Part shown: piece by piece, positions 46,101 through 57,621 of the stretch
How the letters are laid out: every line of letters starts with the position of its first letter
Numbering within the stretch: position 1 is the first letter of the stretch
Origin: Cytospora piceicola
Lineage: Eukaryota; Ascomycota; Sordariomycetes; Diaporthales; Cytosporaceae
NCBI GenBank assembly: GCA_023375675.1
Contig: JALQBC010000006.1
Location: 1,054,001-1,118,000 of the forward strand
DNA length: 64,000 nt
Direction: 5' to 3'
Position numbers and translations under genes: made by a program
The notes under the pieces: model-generated
The model's database searches: none
The model's input: the letters and a program-made list of their open reading frames with translations, nothing else
Told to the model about the DNA's origin: nothing

Positions 46101-47878
46101 TATGAGAGAGTTTGTTGAGATGATGAAGGGCCAAGGAATGGACTAGTTTGAAAGTGATTTCAAAGCAAATTATCTCAGGAGGCTTGGTTGGGTATGTTGA
46201 CCAGAAAGTATGGGAGGGAAGCAAAACGTCCACAGGTCTGTGAATGCTTGGAAGAGAAAGCGTCTTGTCACAGTCCTGGAGGAATCTGTGAGATTTATAT
46301 AGTCATCCAGAGTGAGCTTTGACCCAAGCACTCATCTCTTGTATTGTTTATTGTTTTGCTTTCTCAACATGTTGCCGAAGCACAAACCCGACCTAATCTA
46401 TCAGACAAGATTAGTAGGCCTCATGCAGCAAAGGCAGCGGAAGGCCTCACGCAGAAAAAGTAATGAATAAGTATCCGGTCTCGTATTCTCGAGCACCATA
46501 GCGTTGAACGGTAAGGCAGAAACGGAATACAGCACGTTCATGAAAAGATGCCTTGCCTTTCTCGTTTGCTGGTCTCGAAGGCTGCGGTAGGGTGGCAACT
46601 GCAAGCGACTTCTTTCGCATACAAACAAACACCTGCTACGATTAACGGCATGCTGCGCATCCATTTTGCTTTTCAATACTTTTGACAGCAATATACACGG
46701 GAATCCTGCAGCACGAATATGTCGCCATCAAAAACAAAGATACAAACTGGCTGCCTGATTTCCAGATGCCTGAGCTCTCAGCCTCCCTCTTTCTGTTTCC
46801 CAGTGTCCCATCCTTTCAGTTCCTGGCTCACCCTCTCTCTTCCCAGGTGCAGTATCTACTGATACTGAAGTTCACTTTATTTGCATTGGATAGAGAACAA
46901 ACAGTAAATATAGGAGGAGGAAAAATAGTAGTAAGTGGTAGTTGAGTCTAGTGTACCTAGGTAGCCTCACTGCCCATATTATGTGCTATCTGGCGCCTTT
47001 ACTATGCAGTGTCTTTACTGTTAAGCCCTAGTGTCTTTACCAAAGTCTGTGGTCACTCCACTATTGTGGAACCACATCAACCTAAAATTGACTTCATGCG
47101 CCGCTGTAAGAGGGTTAGGGTTCCGAATCCCTTTTCTGGAGGTCCTTCGAACAGCAGGTAATTTTAACGGCCCTGTCTTCTCAAACGGAGGAATTTATGC
47201 TGGACAATCATCTGGCTCATGGCAAAGCCTCTAAGGCGCAAGCAAGAACTCACCGTTGAAGAGGAACCAGCACGACTGGCGTGGGCGCACCGCACCTACG
47301 ACACCACACCGAGCATTGGTATACTGTTTGTCCGTCGGTATTGCTTATCCGGTCATTGCTTGATGTTTTTACTGTTCCCCCTGCTCTATCATTGCCAGTT
47401 GGAAATCGGCGACAAATAAGTGTGACTGGGATAGACACTTTGCCAGCGGCTGACTTTCACTGGCCAAGTTCAGATGGGAAGACACAAGCGTGGTGGCACA
47501 GGTGATGCACCCTTTTCAAGCAACATACCCGACTGGAATGGACAGCTGTAAGCCTAGATATTGGGTATGTCTGATAATATCTAAATACATGTGAAACCAT
47601 TGAGGAAATGAATATTACAACAGCAAACAGTAAACTGGGTACATGTGATCCATGTACATATCCTGACCAATGGTCAACATTAGAAAATCCTGATAAACCC
47701 CCTCCTCCCTTCCCCCGAGAAAAACAACAAAACGGGGTAAAAAACAAACGAACTCAGCCTCAGGACACTTCAGATATTCCGCACAAAGGAAAAAAGACAG
47801 GTATCCACCAACATACAGTACAACAGCATCCCCCTGCGCATATATCCAAAACACAACCATATTAAGTATATAGCCCCT
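46101..47878. other. Intergenic region between the dynamin and laccase genes
   Basis: 1.8 kb. Promoter of the dynamin-like gene at the left end and 3' sequence of the laccase at the right. The word CAGTGTCTTTAC and its variant CTAGTGTCTTTAC recur at about 47008 and 47029. One palindromic TACCTAGGTAG lies near 46953. No gene is recognised. Confidence 0.4.
46294..46301 (-). promoter_or_regulatory. TATA box (TATATAAA)
   Basis: The minus strand reads GACTATATAAATCTC, 195 bp upstream of the dynamin-like ATG at 46100. Confidence 0.45.
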
Positions 47879-49780
47879 CTACACACCCGAGTCAATCTGA
47901 TCCGGGATCTCCGTAGAGGTGAACGAGGCCCAGTCCCGGCACGTCTGCGCGACCTTGTACGGGATCACCATCTTCTTGACGTTGTCCGGCTGCACGAGGA
48001 ACTGCGAGAAGAAACCGGCGCTCGCGTGCCACGCTATGTGGCAGTGGAACGGCCAGAAGCCGGCGTGGGTAGGGTCGAACTGGACCACGATATGCCCTAG
48101 GCCCTGGATCTGTTGGACGTCGCGGCGTTGCGGGTTGTTCGGGTTGGTGATGGTGCCGTCCCATGCGCCGGTGCCGGAGGCGAGGACGTACATGTTGAAC
48201 CCGTGGAGGTGGATGGGGTGACTAAGTAGTTGGGATTAGTATATACTGTTATTAGGGAGGACGAAGGGATAACGACTGGACGAGAGGCCAAACAAAATAT
48301 TGGAATATTCCAGGAGGGGGGGGGGGGATTTCGCTTACGTTACATTGGTCTTATTGTTAACGATCACCCTGACACTCGAGTTGGTACCGACATTATGCAC
48401 GTTCGCCTCAACGGGGAACGTGAAGTTCCCAGCATTGGCCATCAACAGCGGAGGGGCGTTATAGTTGACGCGGGAGCTCACGCCATCGAAGGACCAAACA
48501 GTAATGCCCGAGGCGTTCTTCCCCACCGTGATATCGAACTCATGCGTGTAAGACGGCGCAGGCGGCGTCATCCTGTACATGGGGACAGTCAAGCCCAGGT
48601 CGTCATTGGCACAGGTCCCCGGGTCGGGCACGTCCCACGCCGTGGAAGTCGGCGCCTTGGAGGTGTCGGCCTTGTCGTAGTACAGCGCGGCGACGGCGTA
48701 GGGCTGCTTCGCGAGGGAGCACGAGGTGATGTTGGAGCGGACCCAGTAGGCGGACTTGGAGTTGCCCGCGTTCGCGGTGACCAGGACGTCGGCGCGCTGG
48801 CCGACGCCCAGCGTGACGACCTTGGTCGAGTAGGGCTGGACCTCGACGAAGTCGTTGGCGATGACGGTCATGGTGTGGCCGTCGATGGAGAAGCGCTGGA
48901 CGGCCTCGGAGCCCGAGTTGATGAGGCGCATGCGGTGCGTCTTGCCGGTGGTGAACTTGAACTTGGAGACGCCGGCGCTGTTGGTGCACTTGGTGGTGTC
49001 TCCTGCGGCGACGGTGGAGCAGTTGAAGTTCATCTTGCCGTTGATCAGGTTGTTGTCGGACGTGACTGGTGGTAAGTCTGGGGTCAGGGTCTGTTGGACC
49101 AGCTTGAAGTAGTCTGTGTGGTACCAGTCCTGCAGCATGACAGGGCCGATGTCAATGTCGTGACTCCTCTGGTTAGGGCCATGGATAACCATGGGTCCTA
49201 CAATACCGCTAGTGTACTGGGCAGAGTAGTGCGAGTGGTACCAACTGCTTCCGTACATTTCGGCCTTGAATTGGTAGGTGTAGCTTTTCCCAGGTGCAAT
49301 AGGGCACTGGTGGACTCCAGGGACACCATCCTCCCAGGGCGTATCAGTCTGTAGAAAGCCGTGCCAGTGGAGAGCGAGTCCTTCGTCTTCTCCGTTGGCA
49401 TCCTGGGTGATGCTGTTCGTCACCGTGACTTGAATTGTATCACCCCAGTTAGCCTCGATCGTAGGCCCAGGGAAGGCGCCATTGACGAGCAGGACAGGCT
49501 TCTGGTAGCCGTCGGGCGCAATCATGCCCCGGCTCACAGTGAAGTTGTAAGTGCGGATGATTCCGGTGGTGGGAGACTGCGTATATGGACTGCTGTTGGT
49601 CGAGTTCTTGGTACCCCAGGGGTACCCGTTCGGAAGAGGGTTGTTCGTCAGGAAGAGAGGAAACAGGACGGCTTGTAAGGTACCCAGAAGCGAAGTGCCA
49701 TTGGTCGCGGCTTGCGAGAGCGCCGCTACGACGCCGAAGAGCCACTTGAGGGCAGAGAGCAGGTCGTCTAGTAGACCCAT
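47879..49780 (-). CDS. Laccase (ascomycete multicopper oxidase)
   Basis: Exons 49780-48339 and 48221-47879 on the minus strand give 594 residues. The four copper-ligand blocks are intact: HWHG (138-141), HSH (182-184), HPIHLHG (482-488) and HCHIAWH (540-546). Cys541 is the type 1 ligand and Phe551, ten residues on, occupies the axial position, which is typical of high-potential enzymes. The N-terminus is hydrophobic (LSALKWLFGVVAALSQAA) and probably a signal peptide, and many NxS/T sites fit secretion. Laccases oxidise phenols or aromatic amines while reducing oxygen to water. The single intron lies just before the third copper block and contains a G-run. The C-terminus ends DQIDSGV; it lacks the DSGL plug of the classic type but resembles it. 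Confidence 0.94.
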
Positions 49781-49960
49781 CTTGAGATATAGTCCGGTCG
49801 GAACGAATGAGGAGAAACGAGTGAATCTATATTAACGATTGGAATATAAATATGAAATATGAAATGTCGTAATGATAAGAATATGAGTGAGAGAGTGAGT
49901 GAATGAAACCTGATGCCCCTTCTCTTCATCGTCACGACGGAAAGCAGGATGGACAACCGA

Positions 49961-49967
49961 CTTTATA
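49961..49967 (-). promoter_or_regulatory. TATA box (TATAAAG)
   Basis: The minus strand reads GGGATATAAAGTCGG, about 180 bp upstream of the laccase ATG at 49780. The intervening leader is AT-rich. Confidence 0.45.
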
Positions 49968-52197
49968 TCCCACGACATGACGGCTTTGCAAGGTCGATTC
50001 GCCCCTCGTCATTGCGAGGGAGCAGTCCAAAGGGGCATGGTTGCCACATGGCTGCCTGAGATCGATAATCTAGGCGCTGCTGCTGTGTTCGTATCCTGCA
50101 TTGATGACAGTACTCGGGTGAATGGGCCAGGTGTAGGCACAAGTTGCTGCCCTAGTCAATACGGTGGCTTGCGACTAGGCTGAACATCCTCGCTGGGTAA
50201 TCTAAAGATACTCACAGGAATGTGAACGTGTTGTAGGCAGAATTATACGGAATGGCCGTCATGGTGGGCTCATAAGCTGACACTCGAGGGTTCCCAATAG
50301 TCTGTTGAAGCCCTCACGAGGGACATTGCAGGGGCACTCCGAGCGCCTCTTCCAACGATCCATACTTCGCAAGGATGGGCCACTTGGTAATAAACTGTCA
50401 CTTGACGCGGCACAGGGGATATGTAGAGGGCTTAGCCAAGTTTTGATAGAACACAATTGCACAAATCCGTAACCAAGCGGTCGTGGGCTGCGCATGGTAG
50501 CACTGGCAGAAACATCCAAGGATCCACGACCCGTCTCTCTGGGACGGTGTGGTAGTAGCCACGGGCAGGGCAGTAGCGTCACCGCAGGCACGAGTCGATT
50601 GTGGACCAAAGACGGGAGGGCGTTCCTGAACCCCGTGCTCAACCTATACCGAGGCTTTGGCGTAAGCCAGAAGCGGCAAGTTGGGATGAAGAAGTCGGCT
50701 AGAGAAGCCTTGCGCTATCCGTTTTCGTTGGCTGATTCGATACACGCCGTCGAAGAAGCAAATCCCGAATTAGTTCCCAGTAGAGCCACGCCTCGCCAGC
50801 AGCCCGGGAACAGGATCCTTGGGCCTTACACCGGCCGATGTTTATCTATCCTGCAGGAACATGCGCCAACTCATCCCAACGTCCGGATCAATATGCACGT
50901 ATACGACCTTGTACCTCGTCCGGAACGCAGATGATTGGCGCACAACGCCGCGGTATTGACCCCGTGCAACAGTCTGCTGCATTGCTATCAAAGATGATGC
51001 ATGTCGTGCTGCTCAGAATCACGCTGCCTGCGAGTATCTCGGTAAGCTTTCTGCGTCGTCAACCAAAAGATATACGGATCGGAGGAATAATCAACCTGGC
51101 GAACTTGAAAAGCAGGTCCTAAAAAGGGTGGTCTCTGGACGTCAGACGGGCGTAAGTAAGAGGTTCAGCCTCCGGAACCGACTTGCAGGGCTGAAAATTG
51201 GCACAAGGGGGACCGATCAGGAAAGCAGAGGCGATACACCCGGCTGGTCGTTCCGGAGTCACACAATCATGTGTAACGGTGTGATTCCGCGAAGATCAAC
51301 CGATGTTCTTATTTTTGAAATATTACTGCAATGTCGAGACTCATCCTGCGCGTCAGAGAGGAATCCGGCCTGGCCGATACCGGTATGACCTCATATGGTC
51401 AAACTCCTGTGCGAACCTATGACAGGCCTAAGAAGCCTCGCTCCACGTGGTACAAAGTTTTCAGCCTCAAATCGCTAGGTTAGGGCGCATTGACTGCTTA
51501 CCTTTCGTATATCGAAACGCGGAGGCTGTGCTGTAATTAGACGGCGCCGACCCTTCATGGCCAAAACGGGCGGTGCTAAGTCCCATCCCACGAGCGAGAC
51601 CTTTTGCAGTCAAGTGGGTGGATAATCATGGCCTCTAGTTGTCCCGAATCCGTATTTCTTGAGGCTGCTGATGTGGCATCCCGTGATGGCCGCCCGAGAC
51701 CTTTGCTTTCAAAGTGTAAGCAAAGCACTGCCTGGCCTGGTATCAAAGGTAAGTTGGATCCTAAAAGGTGATGGTCGATTCGATGGTCGCAACGGCTACT
51801 GTGGAAAAATAGCAGTGCTAAGATCCTCTTGGTCCGATGTAGTGGTGTGCTGCATCCTCCAGTATAAGCCGAACCGAGAGAACATGTGTCCAACACGGAC
51901 CGGCGTTAGACTGTACAAGGCATTATTCCAAACAATAGGCTTCGAATGGCAGCCTCCTTTCCATTCGGCCGTGTTGAAATCGGTCACCAGGCATATGTAG
52001 CAATCATGTAAGCAGCCAAACGAAAACTGGAGATGGTATTGTGTCGTCCAAAAAAACGCTCTTCCATGATGCCATACCAAACGCCCCTCCCTCCTACTTT
52101 TTGGGATATACATTGTCGCTTTATACAACAGCCGAATGCTGGTTTCGACCTCCCATGAAGTGTGTGTCCACGGAGCTTGGCCAACGCATTGTCTCGC
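49968..52197. other. Gene-free region upstream of the laccase gene
   Basis: 2.2 kb with no supportable gene. Open frames (50494-50934, 51576-51896 and others) lack signatures. The left part is presumably the laccase upstream regulatory region; CCACG and GCCTG words are frequent but no operator is assigned. Confidence 0.4.
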
Positions 52198-52799
52198 TTA
52201 CTCGTCGCGTCGAGGGAAGGATGCTCGGTGGGCGGCTGCCATGATAATGGGACTCCGGCGCGAGTTCCAGTACGCTTCTTGGAGAGCAGGAGAGGCGTCG
52301 GAGCGAATGACACTTCCAATAGACATGAAGAAGCTACAACAGAACAAGGCATCAGTGACGGCCTCGTACACCTGGAGGTTGGAAGCGGAGGGGCAGCGTC
52401 GACATACCCGAATGTTGCTCCTGATGCTCCCATGAATTGGCCCAGAGTCCTCATGATGCCGTTGGGGCCAGCGCCGTATCGGAAAATGCTAACAGTTCCT
52501 ATAGACTGGGTCAGTGTGGGTGGGCGCATCGCGATGCAATATGGGTTCTCGTACCGTAGATGAAACCAATGATAACTCCGACAGCTAGAAAGAGAGCGTC
52601 AGAACCTATCGCCGAGCCAATTGGGAGTTTGTCGAGACCTACTGCCGCCCATCATGGCACCCATCTTCACTGTTGTATGTTAGTAAGTCACCATACCATG
52701 CACCCCCATGGGCAAAATGGAGTCTTCCTGGACAACCAATAGCTTACTCTTGTCGGTGGTGGAAGGGCCAGCATGGCCAGCGTTGACTGGTACGGGCAT
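52198..52799 (-). CDS. mgr2: Mgr2, subunit of the TIM23 translocase
   Basis: Five short exons on the minus strand, 52799-52748, 52669-52643, 52584-52555, 52498-52408 and 52333-52198 (52, 27, 30, 91 and 136 bp), join in frame to 111 residues, near the 113 of yeast Mgr2. The product begins MPVPVNAGHAGPSTTDKMKM, has a first membrane segment (GAMMGGTVGVIIGFIYGTV), then the conserved FRYGAGPNGIMRTLGQFMGA and a second membrane segment ending FFMSIGSVIRSD. Mgr2 is an inner-membrane gatekeeper for lateral release from TIM23. The alternative animal name in this family is ROMO1. Each splice site is GT-AG and phases match. No single exon is recognisable alone. Confidence 0.92.
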
Positions 52800-54213
52800 C
52801 CTGTCGTCTGTCTGGTAGTGTTCGGCTTTTGGCTCGAGTTCCGGTATGATGAGAGTCGAGGGAGCTATAGCAGCCCGTGGATCAGAACCTTTAAAAAGAG
52901 TCAAGTTGACTGCCGTAACGATAATAGAGTGTAGGTATGTACGGTACGCATCGGGTGACGAAATCAGCCTCCAGACTCCACTTCTCCAAGCTTCTGTCAA
53001 GCCACAGCACTAACTTGAAGTGCTCAAGCGCACGAGAGCTCCACCGTATCTCCATCGTCAATGTGGCTTGAGCTTCGTTAGCGAGATCAGGCCTGAAGCT
53101 TGGGCCACAAACTGTCCCTTGGCTACTTGGCCAATGGGGCCAAGACTTGAGCAGATGAGAAGTGTCACGTGCGCCTTGTTCCCCTTGGTTCGCCAGTGAT
53201 GGTTCAGACGGACGGGCAGACTGACAAATTTGGTTGGACTGGATGCAACAACAGCTCCTTTTACTACATATCCGTAAACTCAATTAATTTCCCGACGAAT
53301 GTGACTCTTATCTTGGCTCTGCTTTCTACATATTTACTTACGTGTCGTGGTTCTATGTATCCGTACCTACCTGATAAAGTTGATGACATTTACTACATTT
53401 GTCTGCACTCCAAGGCTCACTTATTAGCATTTTGAATCTCGACCCGTACATACATTGTCATTTACTGCCCAATTTTACTGGCACCTGGTATCAGTGTTGA
53501 CTGGCCGCAGCTGCCCAACAAAGTGTGGAAATCCCCTGTAATCACCCTGAAAGAGCGCGTGTCATTTTTTCTGGCGGCTGGGCTGTCCGCCTGTCAACGC
53601 CTGTGACGAAAGGACGCTAAGCGCCTAGCGAGAACGACCAGACTTGCAGACTGGAGACTCGTGGCGGGACTTCATTCACTACAGCCTGTGCTTCTGTGCT
53701 GCTACACGGCAGATCCTGAAAATCGTCACTTCCATCCATCAACAACGGCCACTTGAGCCTCGTCTCAATCGCTTCGTAAGTCCGGGTGGCTTCTTCTCCG
53801 TTCAAGACACTTTGGATTTGGTAGCCCTCACCTTTTACTGCATGCTGTCGCGACCGTCCAACGGGCTGTCGTTGCGCCGAGCGATCGGTCAACCGATGAC
53901 CTCAGGGCTAACTTCTCCACTCCCATCTCTAGCAGATTAACTGTGCTGCCCTTCTACATCCTTCCGAGTCAATCAGTAGCCCAGGCCAGACGACACGAAT
54001 GCTCAGGTCTGCCCACAGCGGACCGCGACCGGCATCTTGCTGAGCTTTCCGCGTCCTACATCAGCTACATCGATAGCGACGGCGATTGTACATGGTAGCA
54101 GGTTGATCATTGGGGCGAGAGGACACCTGTGATACTCGGAAACCCGCCTACCGCGACTTCCTGATCTCCCCATACCCCTTTCGCCTGTCGAAACTTCGGT
54201 CGAATTCTTCCTC
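52800..54213. other. Divergent promoter region of mgr2 and ham-4
   Basis: 1.4 kb. The right part (about 53950-54213) is a plausible leader of the FHA gene. Frames such as 53617-53892 have no family content. Confidence 0.45.
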
Positions 54214-56558
54214 ATGACTGCCGTCGCTAGCCCTCCCAGTTTCTCCAACATCAATCGGCCGGCATGGGGGATTAATGGTGGCCAGTCCCTGAACTCGATG
54301 AATTCTGAAGACGTCAGAGGCGTCTTGATGCCTCGGAAAACAGTCCCTCGCACCAACTCGTCGTCCTCCATATCTTCAAATTCGTCGACATCGTCCAATT
54401 CCACGACAGTCAGTACCAACGGACAGCTGAACGGACAGCTGAACGGACAGCCTAACGGCGCCGCGCAGTCTGCTCCTGGCGATCTGGGCGTGTGGCCAAA
54501 TGCTACCCCCAGGAAGCGACCACAGGGAAAGGGACAGTGGAACGGTGGAGGGAACGAAGTTGGCCGGATGCCAGCAGGCCGTCCCCAGATGACCAACGGC
54601 ATGAACGGGGCGTCACCAATGTCACCAGCTCCCATGGTCCAGACCGCGGGACAGATGGCGCCCCAGAGACAACTCGCAGAGCCCATGTCAGGCGGCCAGC
54701 CTGTCCTCTACCTCATTCCCCTCAATGGAACGTTCGAACGGAAGACCATCCAGGTCCCTTTCTATCCCGAAACCTTACGCGTCGGCCGCCAGACAAACAA
54801 CAAGACGGTTCCAACTCCCGCAAATGGCTTTTTCGATAGTAAAGTGCTCTCGAGGCAACATGCGGAGATATGGGCAGACAGGCAAGGGAAGATATGGATT
54901 CGCGACGTCAAGTCCTCCAACGGAACTTTCGTCAACGGCTCGCGCCTGTCTCCAGAAAATCGCGAATCAGAGCCCCACGAACTCCAAAGCGGTGACCATC
55001 TCGAGCTCGGAATCGATATTGTAAGCGAGGATCAAAAGTCGGTTATGCACCACAAAGTCGCGGCAAAGGTTGAACATGCCGGGTTTATCAATCCTTCGAG
55101 TAACCTAATGGACATGAATTTCGGAGACCTGGACCCGGCCAATGGCTCCATGATGATGCCCCAGCCCGGAATGCCATTCAGGGGAAGGACTAACAGTCAA
55201 GCTTCGGTGGGCACTAATGGTCGAATGCCATCTACACAAATGATGAACCCTCAGTCTGCTCCGATGCCGTATAACAATCGCGGACTCATGAACGCCACGT
55301 TCTCGGCGGAGCTGATTGTGAAGAAGTTGAGGGTAAGTGATTAGTGAGCTCTCTTTGTCACATCTGTTATAGATGCTTACATACTCTGCAGAACGAGATG
55401 CGGAACGCCCGCCAGCAGGCCCAAGATTTGTCGCGAACCAGCAAGTTCTTGGATGCCTTAGTGTCCAACGAGGACATAAAAAATCAGGAGAAACCCGAGC
55501 TACCGGAGCCCCCAAAGGCACCAGTGGTTAATGGACAGGCTTTGTCATTTCGATCCGACGCGAAGACACGGTTCTCCGATCCCCCAGCTCCCCCACCACA
55601 GCAACCACTGCCCGAGAAACCCGATTCTGCCAGATCCCAAAGTGGTGATCCGTCATCACTCAAGCGTACGGCAACCGAGCGGCCACGACTCGGGTCCTCA
55701 AATACATCACCCGTTCGCCAGGATAACCTTAACCAAATAATACAACTGACGGAAGCACTCAACAGCGCCAAGCGGGAAATAGACGGCCAGACAGCTAAGA
55801 TGCGGGATCTCGAGGAAATGCTGCAGAGAGAGCGGGAAGCACGGGAGGCGGCGGAGCAACTTGCGAAGAGACTCGAAGATGACGCCCAGTCCCGCGTGAA
55901 CGGTTCGGCCCACTCAGTCATTGAGGACTCCACACTAGAAGAGGCCTTCGAGCCTCCAGCAGAGGCGTCAGATGGCGATACGAAATCGCCCACTGACGAC
56001 AATGTAACGGCCCGCCCAGAAGGAAAGGAGGACAGGACAAAGTTCCTGCAGTCACAGATCGACAATATGCTGTCAGAAATGAGAGAGCTGAGAGAACAAG
56101 TCGACATGTACAAGAGGCAGGCCGAGCAGGCCACTTCAGAACGCGACGCAGACCGGAAGACCTTGGCTGAGATGGTACAGCAGATCAGGGAGAAGGATGA
56201 GGAGGCCGCTGCCCTGAAGGCTGCAGCTCAAGCCCGGACACGGTCCAGATCGGATGGGAGAGACCGGGGCTCGACTGTCACAGCGAGAGATCAGAGCCGA
56301 GGCCGATCTGTGTCCAATCGTGCCGACGGACCGACGGCAGGCCTCGACAGCGTTGAGGAAGACGCGGTGGATGGCAAGCCAAACTTATCCCGGGCCAACA
56401 CCATAACACCGACACCTAGGTCCCCGTCGAAACGCGGAGTTTCGGGCAAGGCACTGGAGTCCATACCATATGCCTCTATGTTTGGGGTGGTCTTGATCGG
56501 CATGGGACTCATGGCTTATATAAACGGCTGGCAACCACAGCCCCGTTTGGATCGATGA
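54214..56558 (+). CDS. ham-4: FHA-domain tail-anchored protein, HAM-4/PRO45 (SLMAP/Far10-like)
   Basis: Exons 54214-55332 and 55392-56558 give 761 residues. Residues 1-160 are disordered, with a DNA-level repeat encoding NGQLNGQLNGQPNG. An FHA domain spans about 165-275 (ETLRVGRQ, SRQHAEIW, KSSNGTFVNG, the phosphothreonine-binding signature). Two coiled-coil regions follow (about 500-570 and 610-690, LEEMLQREREAREAAEQLAK). One hydrophobic segment near 732-750 (YASMFGVVLIGMGLMAYI) with few residues after it indicates a tail anchor. This is the layout of the STRIPAK subunit known as HAM-4 in Neurospora and PRO45 in Sordaria, which localises to the nuclear envelope/ER and mitochondria and is needed for cell fusion and fruiting. 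The Far10/Vps64 proteins of yeast are the counterparts. Confidence 0.88.
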
Positions 56559-57621
56559 TGCTGTCATGCTTCCTCAAGACATGCTATCTCAATCCCGTGT
56601 ACATTTCCTTGGTCTAGCATCGGCATATCTAGCACCTCATTTCTACGTCTCGTTATACCCTTCATACCCAGATTTACGAAATACGACGACGATCCATATC
56701 TTCTTGTCTCCACCACCAGCTCAGCAGCTCTTGCCACCGTTAAACAGAGCCGATACTTCTACTACTGCTACCGACACATTCTTGATCTCTCATTTAAAAT
56801 GTATGATTGAACCACAGCATGGCAGCAGGACCTTTTTTTGCGTCAGCGACCAAGGAGTTTGGCGCGGCGGAAGTGGGAGCTTCTGCTTTTGCTTGTAGGG
56901 ATCAGGGGTCCTGTATTTCTTTTGGTTGTTGCACCGACTGCGTGCATACTCGATCGCTTGCGCTGATTTTCCCTCGCACTTTGTCTGTTCCTCTTGGGCG
57001 GAGCGTGGTCCCCCTCCCCCGCGGACTTTTCCCTTATGTATGTACGAGTGTTTCCCTGGGCAGGCAGGGCGGGTAGGGTAGGGTCTGGCCTGGACTGGCT
57101 GCGAGGAAGTAGGCAGAATAAGGAATGAAAAGCATGAGGTGAAGGATGAGAGACCTGGCTGGGCTTCCTTCCCACCCCCGTCAAGCTTGATAGACTGCAT
57201 CGAAGGAAGCGAGGCAGCGGGGTCATCGTTGGCATATCTCATTCGTAAATGATTGGGAGAAGTGGATTCCAGAATGCACTTTATCTCCAACATGTCCTAG
57301 TCCCGAGCTGCTGCATATTAGGACTGGTTTTTTTTTCGGTTTAATGTCCCTGTGACGCAGTGACTGTCATTAGACCCTAGTGGATTTTGAAACCAAACAT
57401 TGGTGTGCTTGAGAGAGGATGAGACCGCTCAATGCTTCCTCGAGGCGGGTGGCTAACCACGTACCTGGATGTAGGCAAAGTCGTGGAGACAAGGGGAATG
57501 GGAGAGAAGATATAGGGTGGTCCGGATGTGTTGCTGTACCCTCTGGTATTTTCGCAGAGCGGGATATATCTTCTTACATCTAAATCTTCTACAGGCTGTA
57601 GTGTCCGGAGCTTTGGAGGTC
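56559..57621. other. Convergent intergenic region
   Basis: 1.06 kb between the ends of ham-4 and the amine oxidase gene. No gene is supported; a T-run lies near 57325. Confidence 0.4.
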
